The notes: generated from the letters alone by a model not told the origin. A stretch of 64,000 nucleotides of DNA from Arcobacter cryaerophilus gv. crypticus (GCF_002993025.1 NZ_NXGI01000002.1:1-64000), one strand, 5' to 3'. Positions 36,799-45,958 are shown, counted from the stretch's first letter. Program-made: numbers and translations.

Positions 36799-36822
36799 AT
36801 TAATTTAATCATCTATTTTTTT
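36792..36822 (+). terminator. Intrinsic terminator in the cysTWA leader (possible attenuator)
   Basis: An 11-bp perfect stem (ATAGATGATTA / TAATCATCTAT) with a three-base loop runs into seven T's. It begins within about six bases of the expected transcript start, so most RNA from this promoter would end here unless an antitermination event occurs. It may alternatively be a DNA operator palindrome. Confidence 0.6.
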
Positions 36823-36838
36823 GTCTAATTTTAACATT

Positions 36839-36855
36839 CACCAATCTAGTGTATG
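36839..36855 (+). promoter_or_regulatory. Weaker fourth operator-like copy
   Basis: CACCAATCTAGTGTATG matches the shared operator consensus at about 14 of 17 positions and lies 20 bp before the cysT start. It has no adjacent -10 box of good quality. Confidence 0.4.
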
Positions 36856-36874
36856 TTGTATGAAAAGGGTTTAA

Positions 36875-37729
36875 ATGAGATTAAATTTTGGAATATTAAA
36901 AAGACCAAATTCACCAATTCCTGGTTTTGGACTTACTATGGGATATACGGTATTTTACTTAAGTATTATTGTAATTATTCCACTAATTGCACTTTTTACA
37001 GAGGCTTTTAGTATGGGATTTGATGCTTTTATAAGTGCCACAACAGATGCTAGAGTAGTTGCTAGTTATAAATTGACTTTTATTACTTCTTTAATAGCAG
37101 CAGTTGTAAATACATTTTTTGGAGTAATCGTTGCTTGGTGTTTAGTTCGATATTCATTTTGGGGAAAAAGAGTTTTTGATGCAATTGTAGATTTACCTTT
37201 TGCACTTCCAACAGCAGTTTCAGGAATTGCTCTTACAACTCTATATTCAAGTTCTGGTTGGTTTGGACAGTATTTAGAACCACTTGGAATTAAAATAGTA
37301 TTTACACCAATTGGAATTACAATTGCTTTAATATTTATTGGTCTTCCTTTTGTTGTGCGAACAGTTCAACCAGCTCTTGAAGAGATTCAAATAGAGCAAG
37401 AAGAGGCAAGTGCAAGTTTGGGAGCTAGTAGATGGCAAACTTTTTATAAAGTGATACTTCCTACAATTTTTCCAGCAGTTCTAACAGGATTTGCACTTTC
37501 ATTTGCAAGAGCTTTGGGCGAGTATGGTTCTGTTGTTTTTATAGCTGGAAATATGCCATTTAAAACAGAGATTAGTACACTTTTGATTATTACAAAGCTT
37601 GAGCAGTATGATTTTGCAGGCGCAACAGCAATTGCAGTTGTGATGCTTTTAATCTCTTTTGTGATGTTACTTTTAATTAACATTTTACAAAGATGGAGTT
37701 CAAGAAGAAAAGGAATGGAGGCAATATGA
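36875..37729 (+). CDS. cysT: Sulfate ABC transporter permease CysT
   Basis: The 284-residue inner-membrane protein has six helices and the MalFG/ModB-like EAA loop [20 protein letters not shown] near residue 180. The stretches [20 protein letters not shown] and [20 protein letters not shown] are typical of CysT/CysU. It pairs with CysW and CysA to import sulfate and thiosulfate. Its stop overlaps the cysW start by four bases (ATGA). Confidence 0.95.
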   Translation: MRLNFGILKRPNSPIPGFGLTMGYTVFYLSIIVIIPLIALFTEAFSMGFDAFISATTDARVVASYKLTFITSLIAAVVNTFFGVIVAWCLVRYSFWGKRVFDAIVDLPFALPTAVSGIALTTLYSSSGWFGQYLEPLGIKIVFTPIGITIALIFIGLPFVVRTVQPALEEIQIEQEEASASLGASRWQTFYKVILPTIFPAVLTGFALSFARALGEYGSVVFIAGNMPFKTEISTLLIITKLEQYDFAGATAIAVVMLLISFVMLLLINILQRWSSRRKGMEAI

Positions 37730-38571
37730 AAACTATAAGTAATTCACAAAGTTCACAAACAGAATCAAGATTTGTAAAGTACTCTTTGATTTTTGTAGCA
37801 GTAGCATTTTTACTTATTATGCTTGTAGTTCCTTTAATAACTATATTTGCAGAAGCATTTAGAAAAGGTTATGAAGCATATTTTTTAAGTTTTAATGATG
37901 CGTATGTATTAAGTGCGATAAAACTTACATTTATCACAGCAGCAATAGCAGTTCCACTAAATGTTGTTTTTGGAATATGTGCATCTTGGGCAATAGCGAA
38001 ATACTCATTTTTTGGTAAAAGTTTTTTAATTACTTTGATTGATTTGCCTTTTGCAGTTTCACCTGTTATTTCAGGATTTGTATATATTTTACTTTTTGGA
38101 GCACAAGGATGGTTTGGGCACTTTTTAATAGAAAACGATATTCAAATAATCTTTGCAGTTCCAGGAATCGTATTAGCAACTATATTTGTAACTTTTCCAT
38201 TTGTTGCACGTGAGTTGATTCCTTTAATGCAAGAAATGGGAAATGATGAAGAACAAGCTGCACTTTTATTGGGAGCTAGTGGTTTTCAAACATTTTGGAA
38301 AGTTACTTTACCGAATATAAAATGGGGATTGCTTTATGGTGTAATTTTATGTAATGCAAGAGCCATGGGAGAGTTTGGAGCTGTTTCAGTTGTATCTGGA
38401 CATATTCAAGGTGTTACAAACACTATGCCTCTTCAAGTTGAGATTTTATACAACGAATACAACTTTGTAGCAGCTTTTGCAGTTTCGACACTTTTGGCGA
38501 TATTGGCACTTTTAACTCTTGTTTTAAAATATATTTTAGAGTGGAAAGCGCAAAAAAGAATAAAAAACTAG
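37726..38571 (+). CDS. cysW: Sulfate ABC transporter permease CysW
   Basis: The start at 37726 follows a GGAGG site and gives 281 residues. Six helices, the EAA loop [20 protein letters not shown] and the ending [20 protein letters not shown] define CysW. It is translationally coupled to cysT. An upstream ATG at 37693 in the same frame is ignored because it would overlap cysT by 37 bases. Confidence 0.95.
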   Translation: MKTISNSQSSQTESRFVKYSLIFVAVAFLLIMLVVPLITIFAEAFRKGYEAYFLSFNDAYVLSAIKLTFITAAIAVPLNVVFGICASWAIAKYSFFGKSFLITLIDLPFAVSPVISGFVYILLFGAQGWFGHFLIENDIQIIFAVPGIVLATIFVTFPFVARELIPLMQEMGNDEEQAALLLGASGFQTFWKVTLPNIKWGLLYGVILCNARAMGEFGAVSVVSGHIQGVTNTMPLQVEILYNEYNFVAAFAVSTLLAILALLTLVLKYILEWKAQKRIKN

Positions 38572-38612
38572 AAGAATTAAAAAATTAAATAATCAAGAGT
38601 AGGAAATAAAAA

Positions 38613-39659
38613 ATGAAAATAGAAGTAAAAAATTTAACAAAATATTTTGGAAATTTTACAGCATTAGAAAATATTAATTTAGATATTGTGGAAGGTGAGT
38701 TATTAGCTCTTTTAGGACCATCAGGAAGTGGAAAAACTACACTTTTAAGAATGATTGCAGGACTTGAAACAGTTGATAATATAGATAAAGGTGAGATTTT
38801 ATTTAACAATATTGATGTGGCAAAAAAAGATATTAAAGATAGAGATATAGGATTTGTTTTTCAACACTATGCACTTTTTCGTCATATGACTGTATTTGAA
38901 AATATTGCATTTGGTCTTAGAGTAAAACCTAAAAAAGATAGACTTAGCAATAAAGAGATTGAAGAAAAAGTTACAAAGCTTTTAAAACTTATTCAGCTTG
39001 ATGGTTTTGCTTCAAGATTTCCTTGGCAACTTTCAGGTGGTCAGAGACAAAGAGTTGCTTTGGCAAGAGCTTTAGCAGTTGAGCCAAAAGTTTTATTACT
39101 TGATGAACCTTTTGGTGCACTTGATGCAAAGGTGCGAACGGATTTAAGAAGATGGTTAAAAGAGCTTCAAGAAGAACTTGGAATTACAACTATTTTAGTA
39201 ACTCATGATCAAGAAGAAGCGCTTGAAGTTGCAAATAGAATTGTTGTAATAAACAAAGGAAAAATTGAGCAAATAGGATCTCCTGAAGAGGTATTTCATA
39301 ATCCAAAAAATGAGTTTGTAATAAACTTTTTAGGAAATGTAAATTTATTTCATGCAAGAGAGATTGAAGATGGTGCTAATTTAGAAGATTCTCAAGATAA
39401 TAAGTATCTTATTCGTCCTCATGAGTTAGAGATTGTTGATATAAATGATAGCGAAGCTGTAATTCATGCAAAAGTAAAATATATTCAACTGGCTGGTTCA
39501 TTTGTAAAAGTTGAACTTACATATTTAAATGATGAAAAAAGAGTTGTTTTAGTTGAGATGCCACACTATGAATTTAGTGATAAAAATATAAAAAAAGGTG
39601 ATATTTTAGGAATTAGAACAAGAAAGTTAAGAACTTTTGAAAATGGAGCTGGTATATAA
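38613..39659 (+). CDS. cysA: Sulfate/thiosulfate import ATPase CysA
   Basis: The 348-residue ATPase has Walker [15 protein letters not shown], the Q-loop [15 protein letters not shown] characteristic of CysA, the signature [15 protein letters not shown], Walker [15 protein letters not shown] and the switch histidine [11 protein letters not shown]. The last 110 residues form a TOBE regulatory domain ([12 protein letters not shown]). It is last in the cysTWA operon, 41 bases after cysW. Confidence 0.96.
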   Translation: MKIEVKNLTKYFGNFTALENINLDIVEGELLALLGPSGSGKTTLLRMIAGLETVDNIDKGEILFNNIDVAKKDIKDRDIGFVFQHYALFRHMTVFENIAFGLRVKPKKDRLSNKEIEEKVTKLLKLIQLDGFASRFPWQLSGGQRQRVALARALAVEPKVLLLDEPFGALDAKVRTDLRRWLKELQEELGITTILVTHDQEEALEVANRIVVINKGKIEQIGSPEEVFHNPKNEFVINFLGNVNLFHAREIEDGANLEDSQDNKYLIRPHELEIVDINDSEAVIHAKVKYIQLAGSFVKVELTYLNDEKRVVLVEMPHYEFSDKNIKKGDILGIRTRKLRTFENGAGI

Positions 39660-39725
39660 TTGACTATAATCAACATAAAATAATAGGTAAATAGATAATA
39701 TCACAAAAATTTTTTAGGATTTAAA

Positions 39726-40169
39726 ATGTTAATAGATAAAAATAGATTACCAATTGTTGATATGGATTTTATGAATGACACACACTATGAGGATGTTGAT
39801 TTAATAAATGATCTTTATAAAAATATAGAACTTTATAATCAAGATAGCTCTTTAGAAAATTTTGAAAATCTAAAAATAAAATATAAAGAGTGGATTGAAC
39901 ATACTGTAAGCCATTTTGCAACTGAAGAAGAGGAGATGGTAAAAAGAGGCTTTTTCGCTTATCCATTTCATAAAGGTGAGCATGATGCAAATATTGAAGA
40001 TATAAGAGCTGTTTGGGATAATTTTGAAAAAAACAGAGATATATTGGAACTTAAAAATTATATTGAATATGATGTAATAAATTGGCTTATAAATCATATA
40101 AAAAGTATGGATACAGTAACTGCAAGATTTTTCAAAACTGGAATGATGGGTGGTTGCGGAATGATGTAA
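39726..40169 (+). CDS. Bacteriohemerythrin-like oxygen-binding protein
   Basis: The 147-residue four-helix protein carries the di-iron ligands of hemerythrins: NDTHYEDVDLI (first His), WIEHTVSHFATEEEEM (two His and Glu), FHKGEHDANI, and WLINHIKSMD (last His and Asp). Such proteins bind or store oxygen, or pass it to enzymes, in microaerobic bacteria. It ends in an odd glycine/methionine tail, GMMGGCGMM. It is downstream of cysA with a 66-bp gap, so its expression may be separate. Confidence 0.9.
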   Translation: MLIDKNRLPIVDMDFMNDTHYEDVDLINDLYKNIELYNQDSSLENFENLKIKYKEWIEHTVSHFATEEEEMVKRGFFAYPFHKGEHDANIEDIRAVWDNFEKNRDILELKNYIEYDVINWLINHIKSMDTVTARFFKTGMMGGCGMM

Positions 40170-40173
40170 AAGC

Positions 40174-41316
40174 TTAGGCTTTTGCCTCTTTTAGATTTAA
40201 AATTGTTATCTCACTACTAGCACCAAGTCTCATTGGTGGTCCCCAAAATCCTGTTCCTTTATTTACATACACTTGAGTTGTTTCATTGTGAACATTTAAA
40301 CCTTTTACATAAGGTTGATCAAGTTTTACTAAGAAATTAAATGGAAAAATCTGACCTCCATGAGTGTGACCACATAAAATTAAATCAATATTTGATGTAT
40401 TTGAAAGAGAGTTAATAAATTTTGGTTGATGTGCTAAAAGAACAGTTGGAGAGTTTTTACAATTTTCTAAAGCTTTATTAATATCTGGTTTAAAAAAATC
40501 AATTTTATTTCCAAATATATCATAAACTCCTGCTAAATTAAATCCAAGATTTTCATCACCAATATATACAGATTCATTTTCTAAAACTTTAATTCCAAGA
40601 GTGTTTACATAATCAATTATAGGAGTAACTCCGTGAAAATACTCATGATTTCCAACTATAAAATATGTTCCATATTTTGATTTTATATTTTTTAGCTCAT
40701 CTAAAGCGGGTTTTGCAAATTCTAATTTAGTATCCACAAGGTCACCAGTTATTACTACAAGGTCACCATCTAAAACATTTACTTTTTTTACTAAATCTTC
40801 TATAAATTTTTTATCTATTAATCCACCAATATGAATATCACTTAGTTGAACTATTTTATATGGTTTTTTTAAATTTTTAATCTCTACATCTACAACTTCA
40901 AGTTCAATATGTCTTGCATTGTCAATCGCTTTTAGATTTGTTGCAAGAATTAGTGAAGTTGCACCAATATCAAAAGTTTTTTTGAAAAAATTTCTTCTTT
41001 GTGATGATATTTTTGATTTTTTGAAAGCTTTTTTAAATCCAATTGAAATGATATCGTGAAAAATAGTGATAATAAATGTTAAAAAAATCACCCCAATTGG
41101 TAGGGAAAGGAGAAAATAGAGCCAGTTAGGCACTAGTGGAAAGTATCTAGCCATTGGGTACAATAAAGCACCAAAAAATGTTAAATATAATGCAAAGCCA
41201 AGATACTTCCTAGTTTTAAGACTAAAATTTAGTTTATTTATAAATCTTTTTTTTATAGTATAGGTCTGAAGAAAAAATGCTACAAAATAAACTAAAAAGA
41301 AAATCATAAAACTCAT
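40174..41316 (-). CDS. Membrane-anchored metallophosphoesterase
   Basis: The 380-residue protein has three or four N-terminal membrane helices (to about residue 95). A Tat-like RRNFFKKTFDIGA motif lies near residue 112. It then has a calcineurin-type phosphoesterase domain with QLSDIHIGG, VVITGDLVD, VGNHEYFHG, and the paired His motifs LLAHQPKF and LCGHTHGGQIFPF. This matches YkuE-type UDP-sugar or lipid phosphoesterases. It converges with the hemerythrin gene (4-bp gap) and begins 45 bp from the small XRE regulator, likely the same unit. Confidence 0.85.
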   Translation of the reverse strand: MSFMIFFLVYFVAFFLQTYTIKKRFINKLNFSLKTRKYLGFALYLTFFGALLYPMARYFPLVPNWLYFLLSLPIGVIFLTFIITIFHDIISIGFKKAFKKSKISSQRRNFFKKTFDIGATSLILATNLKAIDNARHIELEVVDVEIKNLKKPYKIVQLSDIHIGGLIDKKFIEDLVKKVNVLDGDLVVITGDLVDTKLEFAKPALDELKNIKSKYGTYFIVGNHEYFHGVTPIIDYVNTLGIKVLENESVYIGDENLGFNLAGVYDIFGNKIDFFKPDINKALENCKNSPTVLLAHQPKFINSLSNTSNIDLILCGHTHGGQIFPFNFLVKLDQPYVKGLNVHNETTQVYVNKGTGFWGPPMRLGASSEITILNLKEAKA

Positions 41317-41361
41317 AAAGGAATTATAAATATTTAGAGTTAATAGTTTTTAAATAGATAA

Positions 41362-41640
41362 TTAATAGTTTGTATCTTTTGTTTTTATTATCTCATCTGT
41401 TCCTTCAAAAATATCTTTTATAGATACATCTAAAATTTTTGCTATTTTGAAAAGCTGAATTAAATTGAAATATTCACCGTTTTTTCTAATCTCCATTCTT
41501 CCAATATATGAAGCACTAGAATATCCCATCTCAACTGCTAATCTTAATTGGCTAAACCCTTTTGATTTTCTTATTTTAACAACATTCATAGAAATTAAAT
41601 CTAAAAATTCTTTTGATTGATAATCTAAATATTCATTCAA
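41362..41640 (-). CDS. Small XRE-family helix-turn-helix regulator
   Basis: Starting at TTG 41640, eight bases after an AAGG site, the protein has 92 residues. A five-helix lambda-repressor-like domain is clear: MNVVKIRKSKGFSQLRLAVE, YSSASYIGRMEIRKNGEYFN, IQLFKIAKILDVSIKDIFEG. A GTG at 41649 in frame is an alternative. Nothing follows the DNA-binding domain but a short tail. Palindromic sites over its promoter and ribosome site suggest it represses itself. Confidence 0.8.
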   Translation of the reverse strand: MNEYLDYQSKEFLDLISMNVVKIRKSKGFSQLRLAVEMGYSSASYIGRMEIRKNGEYFNLIQLFKIAKILDVSIKDIFEGTDEIIKTKDTNY

Positions 41641-41642
41641 TT

Positions 41643-41714
41643 TTAACACCTTATATAGTGTTAATCTTATGAAGTTTAGTAAATTTAATGCAACCATATA
41701 TATAGTGTTGCATT
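41643..41714 (-). promoter_or_regulatory. Two palindromic sites upstream of the XRE regulator
   Basis: TTAACAC / GTGTTAA (41643-41649 and 41658-41664) covers the ribosome site. AATGCAAC / GTTGCATT (41687-41694 and 41707-41714) spans the likely -10 region. Both contain TATATAGTGTT (41652-41662 and 41699-41709), a direct repeat 47 bp apart. These are candidate operators. Confidence 0.5.
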
Positions 41715-41836
41715 TATACACAACAATTATTTTTTATATTAAAATCTATGTAAAAAAATAAGAAAATAATTATAAACAGGTACAATCAAGATTAATACAT
41801 TTTTTATGTATAAATTACAATTTAAGGAAATATAAT

Positions 41837-42430
41837 ATGATTAAAAAATCATTAGCAATGGCTAGTTTATTAGCTTTAGGAACATCTGCAATGGCAGTTG
41901 ATGTGCAACCATATGTTGGAGCAGGTGCTGGAGTTAGTTTTGGTAAAACAGAAGTAACTGTTAATACACCAGGATATGTTTATCTTGGAGATGAATCAGA
42001 AAGAAAAAGTTCGGCATCTTTAATATTAAAAGGTGGAGCTATTTTAGATAGTTCTCATAGATTATCACTTTCTTATGCACCATCATTTCATAGTGATGCA
42101 AATGTTCATAATGTTATGGCTGGATATGATTATTTAATTCCATTAAATGATAAAAACAAATTATATGTAGGAGCTCATGCTGGTGTTTCTAGCTTCAAAG
42201 GTAAAGATGAAATAAGTGATTATAGTATGTCAGGATTTGCATATGGAGCACAAGCTGGTTATATTTACGATATTACAAAAAATATAGAGTTTGAATTTGG
42301 TTTAAATTATACAAAACATGATTTAGATAAAACTGGAACAATGAGAGCTAACAATGGTAATCCTGTATCAGTAAAGATTGAAATGAAAGATTCAATATCT
42401 ACATTTGCGGGAATTAACTACAAATTCTAA
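41837..42430 (+). CDS. Outer-membrane beta-barrel protein
   Basis: The 197-residue protein has a signal peptide (MIKKSLAMASLLALGTSAMA). Repeated amphipathic strands follow: VQPYVGAGAGVSFGKTEVTV, HRLSLSYAPSFHSD, NKLYVGAHAGVSSFKGKDEI, FAYGAQAGYIYDITKNIEFE. It ends in ISTFAGINYKF, a terminal phenylalanine typical for barrel insertion. An 8-strand OmpA/Opa-like barrel is likely. A palindrome ATACAT-TTTTT-ATGTAT precedes the gene. Confidence 0.82.
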   Translation: MIKKSLAMASLLALGTSAMAVDVQPYVGAGAGVSFGKTEVTVNTPGYVYLGDESERKSSASLILKGGAILDSSHRLSLSYAPSFHSDANVHNVMAGYDYLIPLNDKNKLYVGAHAGVSSFKGKDEISDYSMSGFAYGAQAGYIYDITKNIEFEFGLNYTKHDLDKTGTMRANNGNPVSVKIEMKDSISTFAGINYKF

Positions 42431-42459
42431 TTTTAATTTTCTTTAAAATTTCGAAAAAA

Positions 42460-42484
42460 AGGAAACTAATAAAATTAGTTTCCT
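42460..42484. terminator. Strong inverted repeat between beta-barrel and lipoprotein genes
   Basis: AGGAAACTAAT pairs perfectly with ATTAGTTTCCT around a three-base loop. The T-run is on the minus side, so on the plus strand it acts as a stable stem without U-tail, probably an mRNA 3' structure for the barrel gene. Confidence 0.5.
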
Positions 42485-42510
42485 AAATATATAATAAAAC
42501 AAGGACAAGA

Positions 42511-43011
42511 ATGAAAAAAATAGTTTATTTAAGTGTATTTTTTCTTTTAATTTTGTTTACTGGATGTTCCACAAAAAGCTCTTTAGTATTGAAAGATGGC
42601 TATTCCTTTAAAGAAAAACCAAGTATAAATATTGATAAAATTACAAATAATACTTCAAAAATATACGAACATAATATTGAAGAAACAATGAAAGAAGCTC
42701 TTATGAAAGAGTTTAAAGACAATAATCTTTTAGCTCTATCAGATAATTCAAATATTGATTTAGAAGTATCAATTTTAAATTATGAAGAGGGAAATGCTTT
42801 TAAAAGATGGTTGATGCCAGGTTGGGGAGCAACGATTTTAAATGTAGAGGCTATATTAAAAGAAAATGGAAATATTATAGCAACATCAAAAATCAATAAT
42901 AATATACCAGCAGGTGGAGCATATACTATTGGAGCATGGAGACAAGTATTTTTTGATACAGCTGAAAAGTTAGTTGAAGATATTCAAAATGAGTATAAAC
43001 AAAAGAAATGA
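42511..43011 (+). CDS. DUF4410-type lipoprotein
   Basis: The 166-residue protein begins with a lipoprotein signal: MKKIVYLSVFFLLILFTGCS, with the lipobox cysteine at residue 19. The mature domain (LEVSILNYEEGNAFKRWLMPGWGATI, ILKENGNIIATSKINNNIPA, GGAYTIGAWRQVFFDTAEKL) matches the DUF4410 family of envelope lipoproteins with unknown function. It probably sits in the outer membrane. A symmetrical terminator follows the gene. Confidence 0.8.
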   Translation: MKKIVYLSVFFLLILFTGCSTKSSLVLKDGYSFKEKPSINIDKITNNTSKIYEHNIEETMKEALMKEFKDNNLLALSDNSNIDLEVSILNYEEGNAFKRWLMPGWGATILNVEAILKENGNIIATSKINNNIPAGGAYTIGAWRQVFFDTAEKLVEDIQNEYKQKK

Positions 43012-43038
43012 TTTGTTTTCAAATATTTAGATTAAAAA

Positions 43039-43062
43039 AAGATAAGCAAAATTGCTTATCTT
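43039..43062. terminator. Bidirectional terminator between convergent genes
   Basis: AAGATAAGCA pairs with TGCTTATCTT over an AAAT loop, with A's before and after. It separates the lipoprotein gene from the oppositely oriented aminotransferase gene. Confidence 0.7.
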
Positions 43063-43077
43063 AAAAATCTTATTGAA

Positions 43078-44385
43078 CTAAACCAAACTCTTTTTAATCT
43101 CATCAACCAAAGCTTTGATTTCATCTTTTGTTTGAATATAGTGAACTCCAACTCTAAGCCAACCTGGTCGATTTTTCATAGATACTTTTTTAAGTCCCAG
43201 TAAATCATGCCCATAAGGTCCAGCACAAGAACAACCAGCTCTAGTTTGGAAACCACTATTTGAAAGTTTTTCGCATAATGTGTAAGGATTAAAATCTTTT
43301 ATATTAAAAGATACAATACCAATATTATGGCTCTTTTTATTTCCATAAATAAGTAGATTTTGTACACTTTTTAACTCTTCTAATAGGTATAAATATAACT
43401 CTTTTTTTCTATTTTCTATAAATTCAAATCCTATTTCATTTCTTAATTTATATGCCAAAGCAGCTCTTATAAATTGTGTAATTGCTGGAGTTCCAGCATC
43501 TTCTCTTACTTCTATTTGTTCTTCATATATTTGATTATTTTTATTTACATATTTTACGGTTCCTCCACCTGCAAAACTTGGTGGTAAAGATGTATCTACT
43601 AAATATTTTTTAACTACCAAAATTCCACAAGATCCAACACCTCCTAAAAGTTTATGAGGAGATAAAAATAGTGCATCATAATATGATGATGAGATATTTA
43701 TGTATGAACTACTTGCAGCTGCATCAAAACAGACAGTTGCCTTATATTTTCTTAAAAGATTTGATATTTTTTTGTAGCAAGTTATTATTCCACTTACATT
43801 TGAAGCTATTGTAAAAGAGCCTATAATTTCACGATTTTTATTTTTTTCTAATATATTTTCTAAGTGTTCAAGGTCTATTAGACCATCTTTTCTAAGTTTC
43901 ACTCTTTTAACTTGTGCCAAACTCTCTCTAAAACTAACCTCATTTGAGTGATGTTCATAGGGTCCAACAATTACCAAAGGCATAGACTTTTTATCTATTT
44001 TTAGACCTTTTTCTTTTAGCCTCTCTTTTGTTTTTGGTGGAATATAAACTCCTAAAATCTCTTGTAGTTTTTTTATAGCACCAGTTGCTCCTGAACCACA
44101 AGGTAAAATAGTAAAGCTATCATCAATTTCTAAACTTTTTTGTAAAGTTTGTCTAGCATCTTCATAATATTTAGTAGTAATTTTTGCATTACTACTCTCT
44201 TTTGAGTGAGTGTTTGCATAAGTTTCTAAAACTTCGTGGATTCTATTTTCAATTTGTCTAAAAGCAAGACCTGAGGCTGTGAAATCAAAATATTTATCTT
44301 TGTTTTTACCTATTGTGTTATATCTAAGAAAATTCAGTTTATCACTATTCTCATTTAAAAATGGTCTAAAAATATCTTTTTGCAT
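43078..44385 (-). CDS. Class V aminotransferase, cysteine desulfurase-like
   Basis: The 435-residue PLP enzyme starts at 44385 (MQKDIFRPFLNENSDKLNFL). It has the class V core: LPCGSGATGAIKKLQEILG, GPYEHHSNEVSFRES, the aspartate in VCFDAAASSSYIN, and the Schiff-base lysine in LFLSPHKLLGGVGSCG. A cysteine motif, QTRAGCSCAGPYGHDLLGL, lies near the C-terminus. It resembles SufS/CsdA-like desulfurases with an inserted sequence. It follows the saccharopine dehydrogenase-like gene in the same direction. True desulfurase activity is not certain. Confidence 0.8.
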   Translation of the reverse strand: MQKDIFRPFLNENSDKLNFLRYNTIGKNKDKYFDFTASGLAFRQIENRIHEVLETYANTHSKESSNAKITTKYYEDARQTLQKSLEIDDSFTILPCGSGATGAIKKLQEILGVYIPPKTKERLKEKGLKIDKKSMPLVIVGPYEHHSNEVSFRESLAQVKRVKLRKDGLIDLEHLENILEKNKNREIIGSFTIASNVSGIITCYKKISNLLRKYKATVCFDAAASSSYINISSSYYDALFLSPHKLLGGVGSCGILVVKKYLVDTSLPPSFAGGGTVKYVNKNNQIYEEQIEVREDAGTPAITQFIRAALAYKLRNEIGFEFIENRKKELYLYLLEELKSVQNLLIYGNKKSHNIGIVSFNIKDFNPYTLCEKLSNSGFQTRAGCSCAGPYGHDLLGLKKVSMKNRPGWLRVGVHYIQTKDEIKALVDEIKKSLV

Positions 44386-44456
44386 AAAACTCTTCTTTTT
44401 AAAATTATTTATAAAATTTATATAAACCATAATTTTATCTTATTTATATTTTAGAA

Positions 44457-45749
44457 CTATTTAATCTGGTTTATTAGATTTATTTTATAGTTTCCTAGCT
44501 CTCTTTTTATAATATCATTTGTAGTATGTTCAAAAAGTTCTGGAAGATTTTCACTTAAAATTACCCCACCTAAACTCTTTTTATTTAATAATGAGTAGTA
44601 AATTAAAATTCCAGCTGCAACTCCTGTTGGATAAGATACATAAGTTGAACCTGAGTAAGGTGTTTTTAAAAGTTCTCTATACTTGTTAAAAGATAGACCA
44701 ACTGATTCTATAGTTCTTATTTTTTCATCATTTTGAGGATATAAAATTTCTAAATATATATCAGCAACTGCTGAAAATTCAGCATATTTAATTGTTTTTT
44801 TCTTTATATAATCTTCAACAATTTCAGGAGTTTTCATTTTTGGAACTATATTTTTTATAATTGTATTAATCGATATTTTTGAATCACTGTTTTCATAGCA
44901 ATATTTATTTGAAAATAAATTTAGCTGGTATAAGTTTTTCATTAGTTCAATTTCACTTCCACCAACAAATAATTTAAGATTTTCAATTTGAGGAAAACTT
45001 TGTTTTAGAGATATTAATTCCTCTTGAAAAACTGGATAAATATCTACAAAATTTCTAAAATATGGAAATTTATATACTTTTGATTTTGAAAATGGTTCAA
45101 TAGTTTTTGGTCTATTCTTTTTATAAAAAACTGGAGGAAATGCAAGCTCATCAATAGCTACTTTTGGTGACCACGAAAAGATTAGTTTTTTTGATTGAAT
45201 CTCTTCTAAAAGATTAATCTCTAATTTTTTAATCTTAACTTCATAAGGAAGATTTTTTAAAGAGTGTATTTTTTCACCAATTAAAAAATTTGTAATTCCA
45301 GGAGAAATTCCAAGATTTATTAAAGCAAATAAATTTTTATCTTTAAACTCTTTTTCTAAAATTTGTTGATCAAATTTAAGTGTTGAGATTATCTCATCTT
45401 TATAAATATCACTTGCCAAATCAGTATAATTTGTGTTGTATTTCAAAGCTAAATTCATAATATCTAGATTAAAAGATGGAGTAGAACTATTTATAAAAAT
45501 ATCACTATTTTTTAAATATTTTGCATATTTTTTACTATCTTCAAAAATCTCTTCAAAATGTTTTATCTCTAAAAAATCCGATTTATTCAAAACATTACTA
45601 TTTTTGAAAAAATGACCTTGAGCTTTTTTTATATTTCTTACCACAAATATAAAATTTATATCTTTTTGTTTACTTTTATTAGAAAGTTCATCCAATAAAG
45701 TTGCCATAACACTACAAACAGCACCAACCCCAAAAAAAACTATCTTCAT
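44457..45749 (-). CDS. Saccharopine dehydrogenase-like NAD(P)-binding protein
   Basis: The 430-residue protein opens with a Rossmann fold (MKIVFFGVGAVCSVMATLLD) in which the nucleotide loop is GVGAVC. It has SSTPSFNLDIMNLALKYNTN, LINLGISPGITNFLIGEKIH and the C-terminal TPYSGSTYVSYPTGVAAGIL, matching the saccharopine dehydrogenase superfamily. The partner gene downstream is a class V aminotransferase. The reaction is unknown; an amino acid or polyamine-related oxidoreductase is likely. Confidence 0.75.
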   Translation of the reverse strand: MKIVFFGVGAVCSVMATLLDELSNKSKQKDINFIFVVRNIKKAQGHFFKNSNVLNKSDFLEIKHFEEIFEDSKKYAKYLKNSDIFINSSTPSFNLDIMNLALKYNTNYTDLASDIYKDEIISTLKFDQQILEKEFKDKNLFALINLGISPGITNFLIGEKIHSLKNLPYEVKIKKLEINLLEEIQSKKLIFSWSPKVAIDELAFPPVFYKKNRPKTIEPFSKSKVYKFPYFRNFVDIYPVFQEELISLKQSFPQIENLKLFVGGSEIELMKNLYQLNLFSNKYCYENSDSKISINTIIKNIVPKMKTPEIVEDYIKKKTIKYAEFSAVADIYLEILYPQNDEKIRTIESVGLSFNKYRELLKTPYSGSTYVSYPTGVAAGILIYYSLLNKKSLGGVILSENLPELFEHTTNDIIKRELGNYKINLINQIK

Positions 45750-45921
45750 ATGTACCCCTGAAATTATTTAAAATATTATAATATTTTTGTATTTTATTTC
45801 AAAGGTACTTAAAGGTAGAAACAAAAGCCATATTTGGAAAGTTTTACATATAAAAATTGATATTTTGGTAAATTTAAGGTTCTAATTTGGGAGAAAATAG
45901 TGCAAGAATTACTTATGGAAA

Positions 45922-45939
45922 AGAGGAGATTAATCCTCT
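45922..45939 (-). terminator. Terminator after the YceI gene
   Basis: AGAGGA pairs with TCCTCT over a GATTAA loop, followed on the minus strand by TTTTCC. The rest of the 209-bp gap (45750-45958) shows only AT-rich sequence and the saccharopine gene promoter region. Confidence 0.5.
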
Positions 45940-45958
45940 AATCCTACTTTGTGGTCAT

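Noticed and set aside
36796-36828. Second leader peptide in the cysTWA leader (MINLIIYFFV)
   Set aside because: It has no ribosome site, no cysteine codons, and is formed by the terminator stem itself.
37693-37725. Longer N-terminus for CysW
   Set aside because: It would overlap cysT by 37 bases; the ATG at 37726 follows GGAGG and gives the usual ATGA coupling.
39661-39725. Another Rrf2 operator upstream of the hemerythrin gene (ATCA...TAGGT near 39669)
   Set aside because: The half-site spacing is about 5 bp longer than in the three aligned copies, and there is no TTGACA box.
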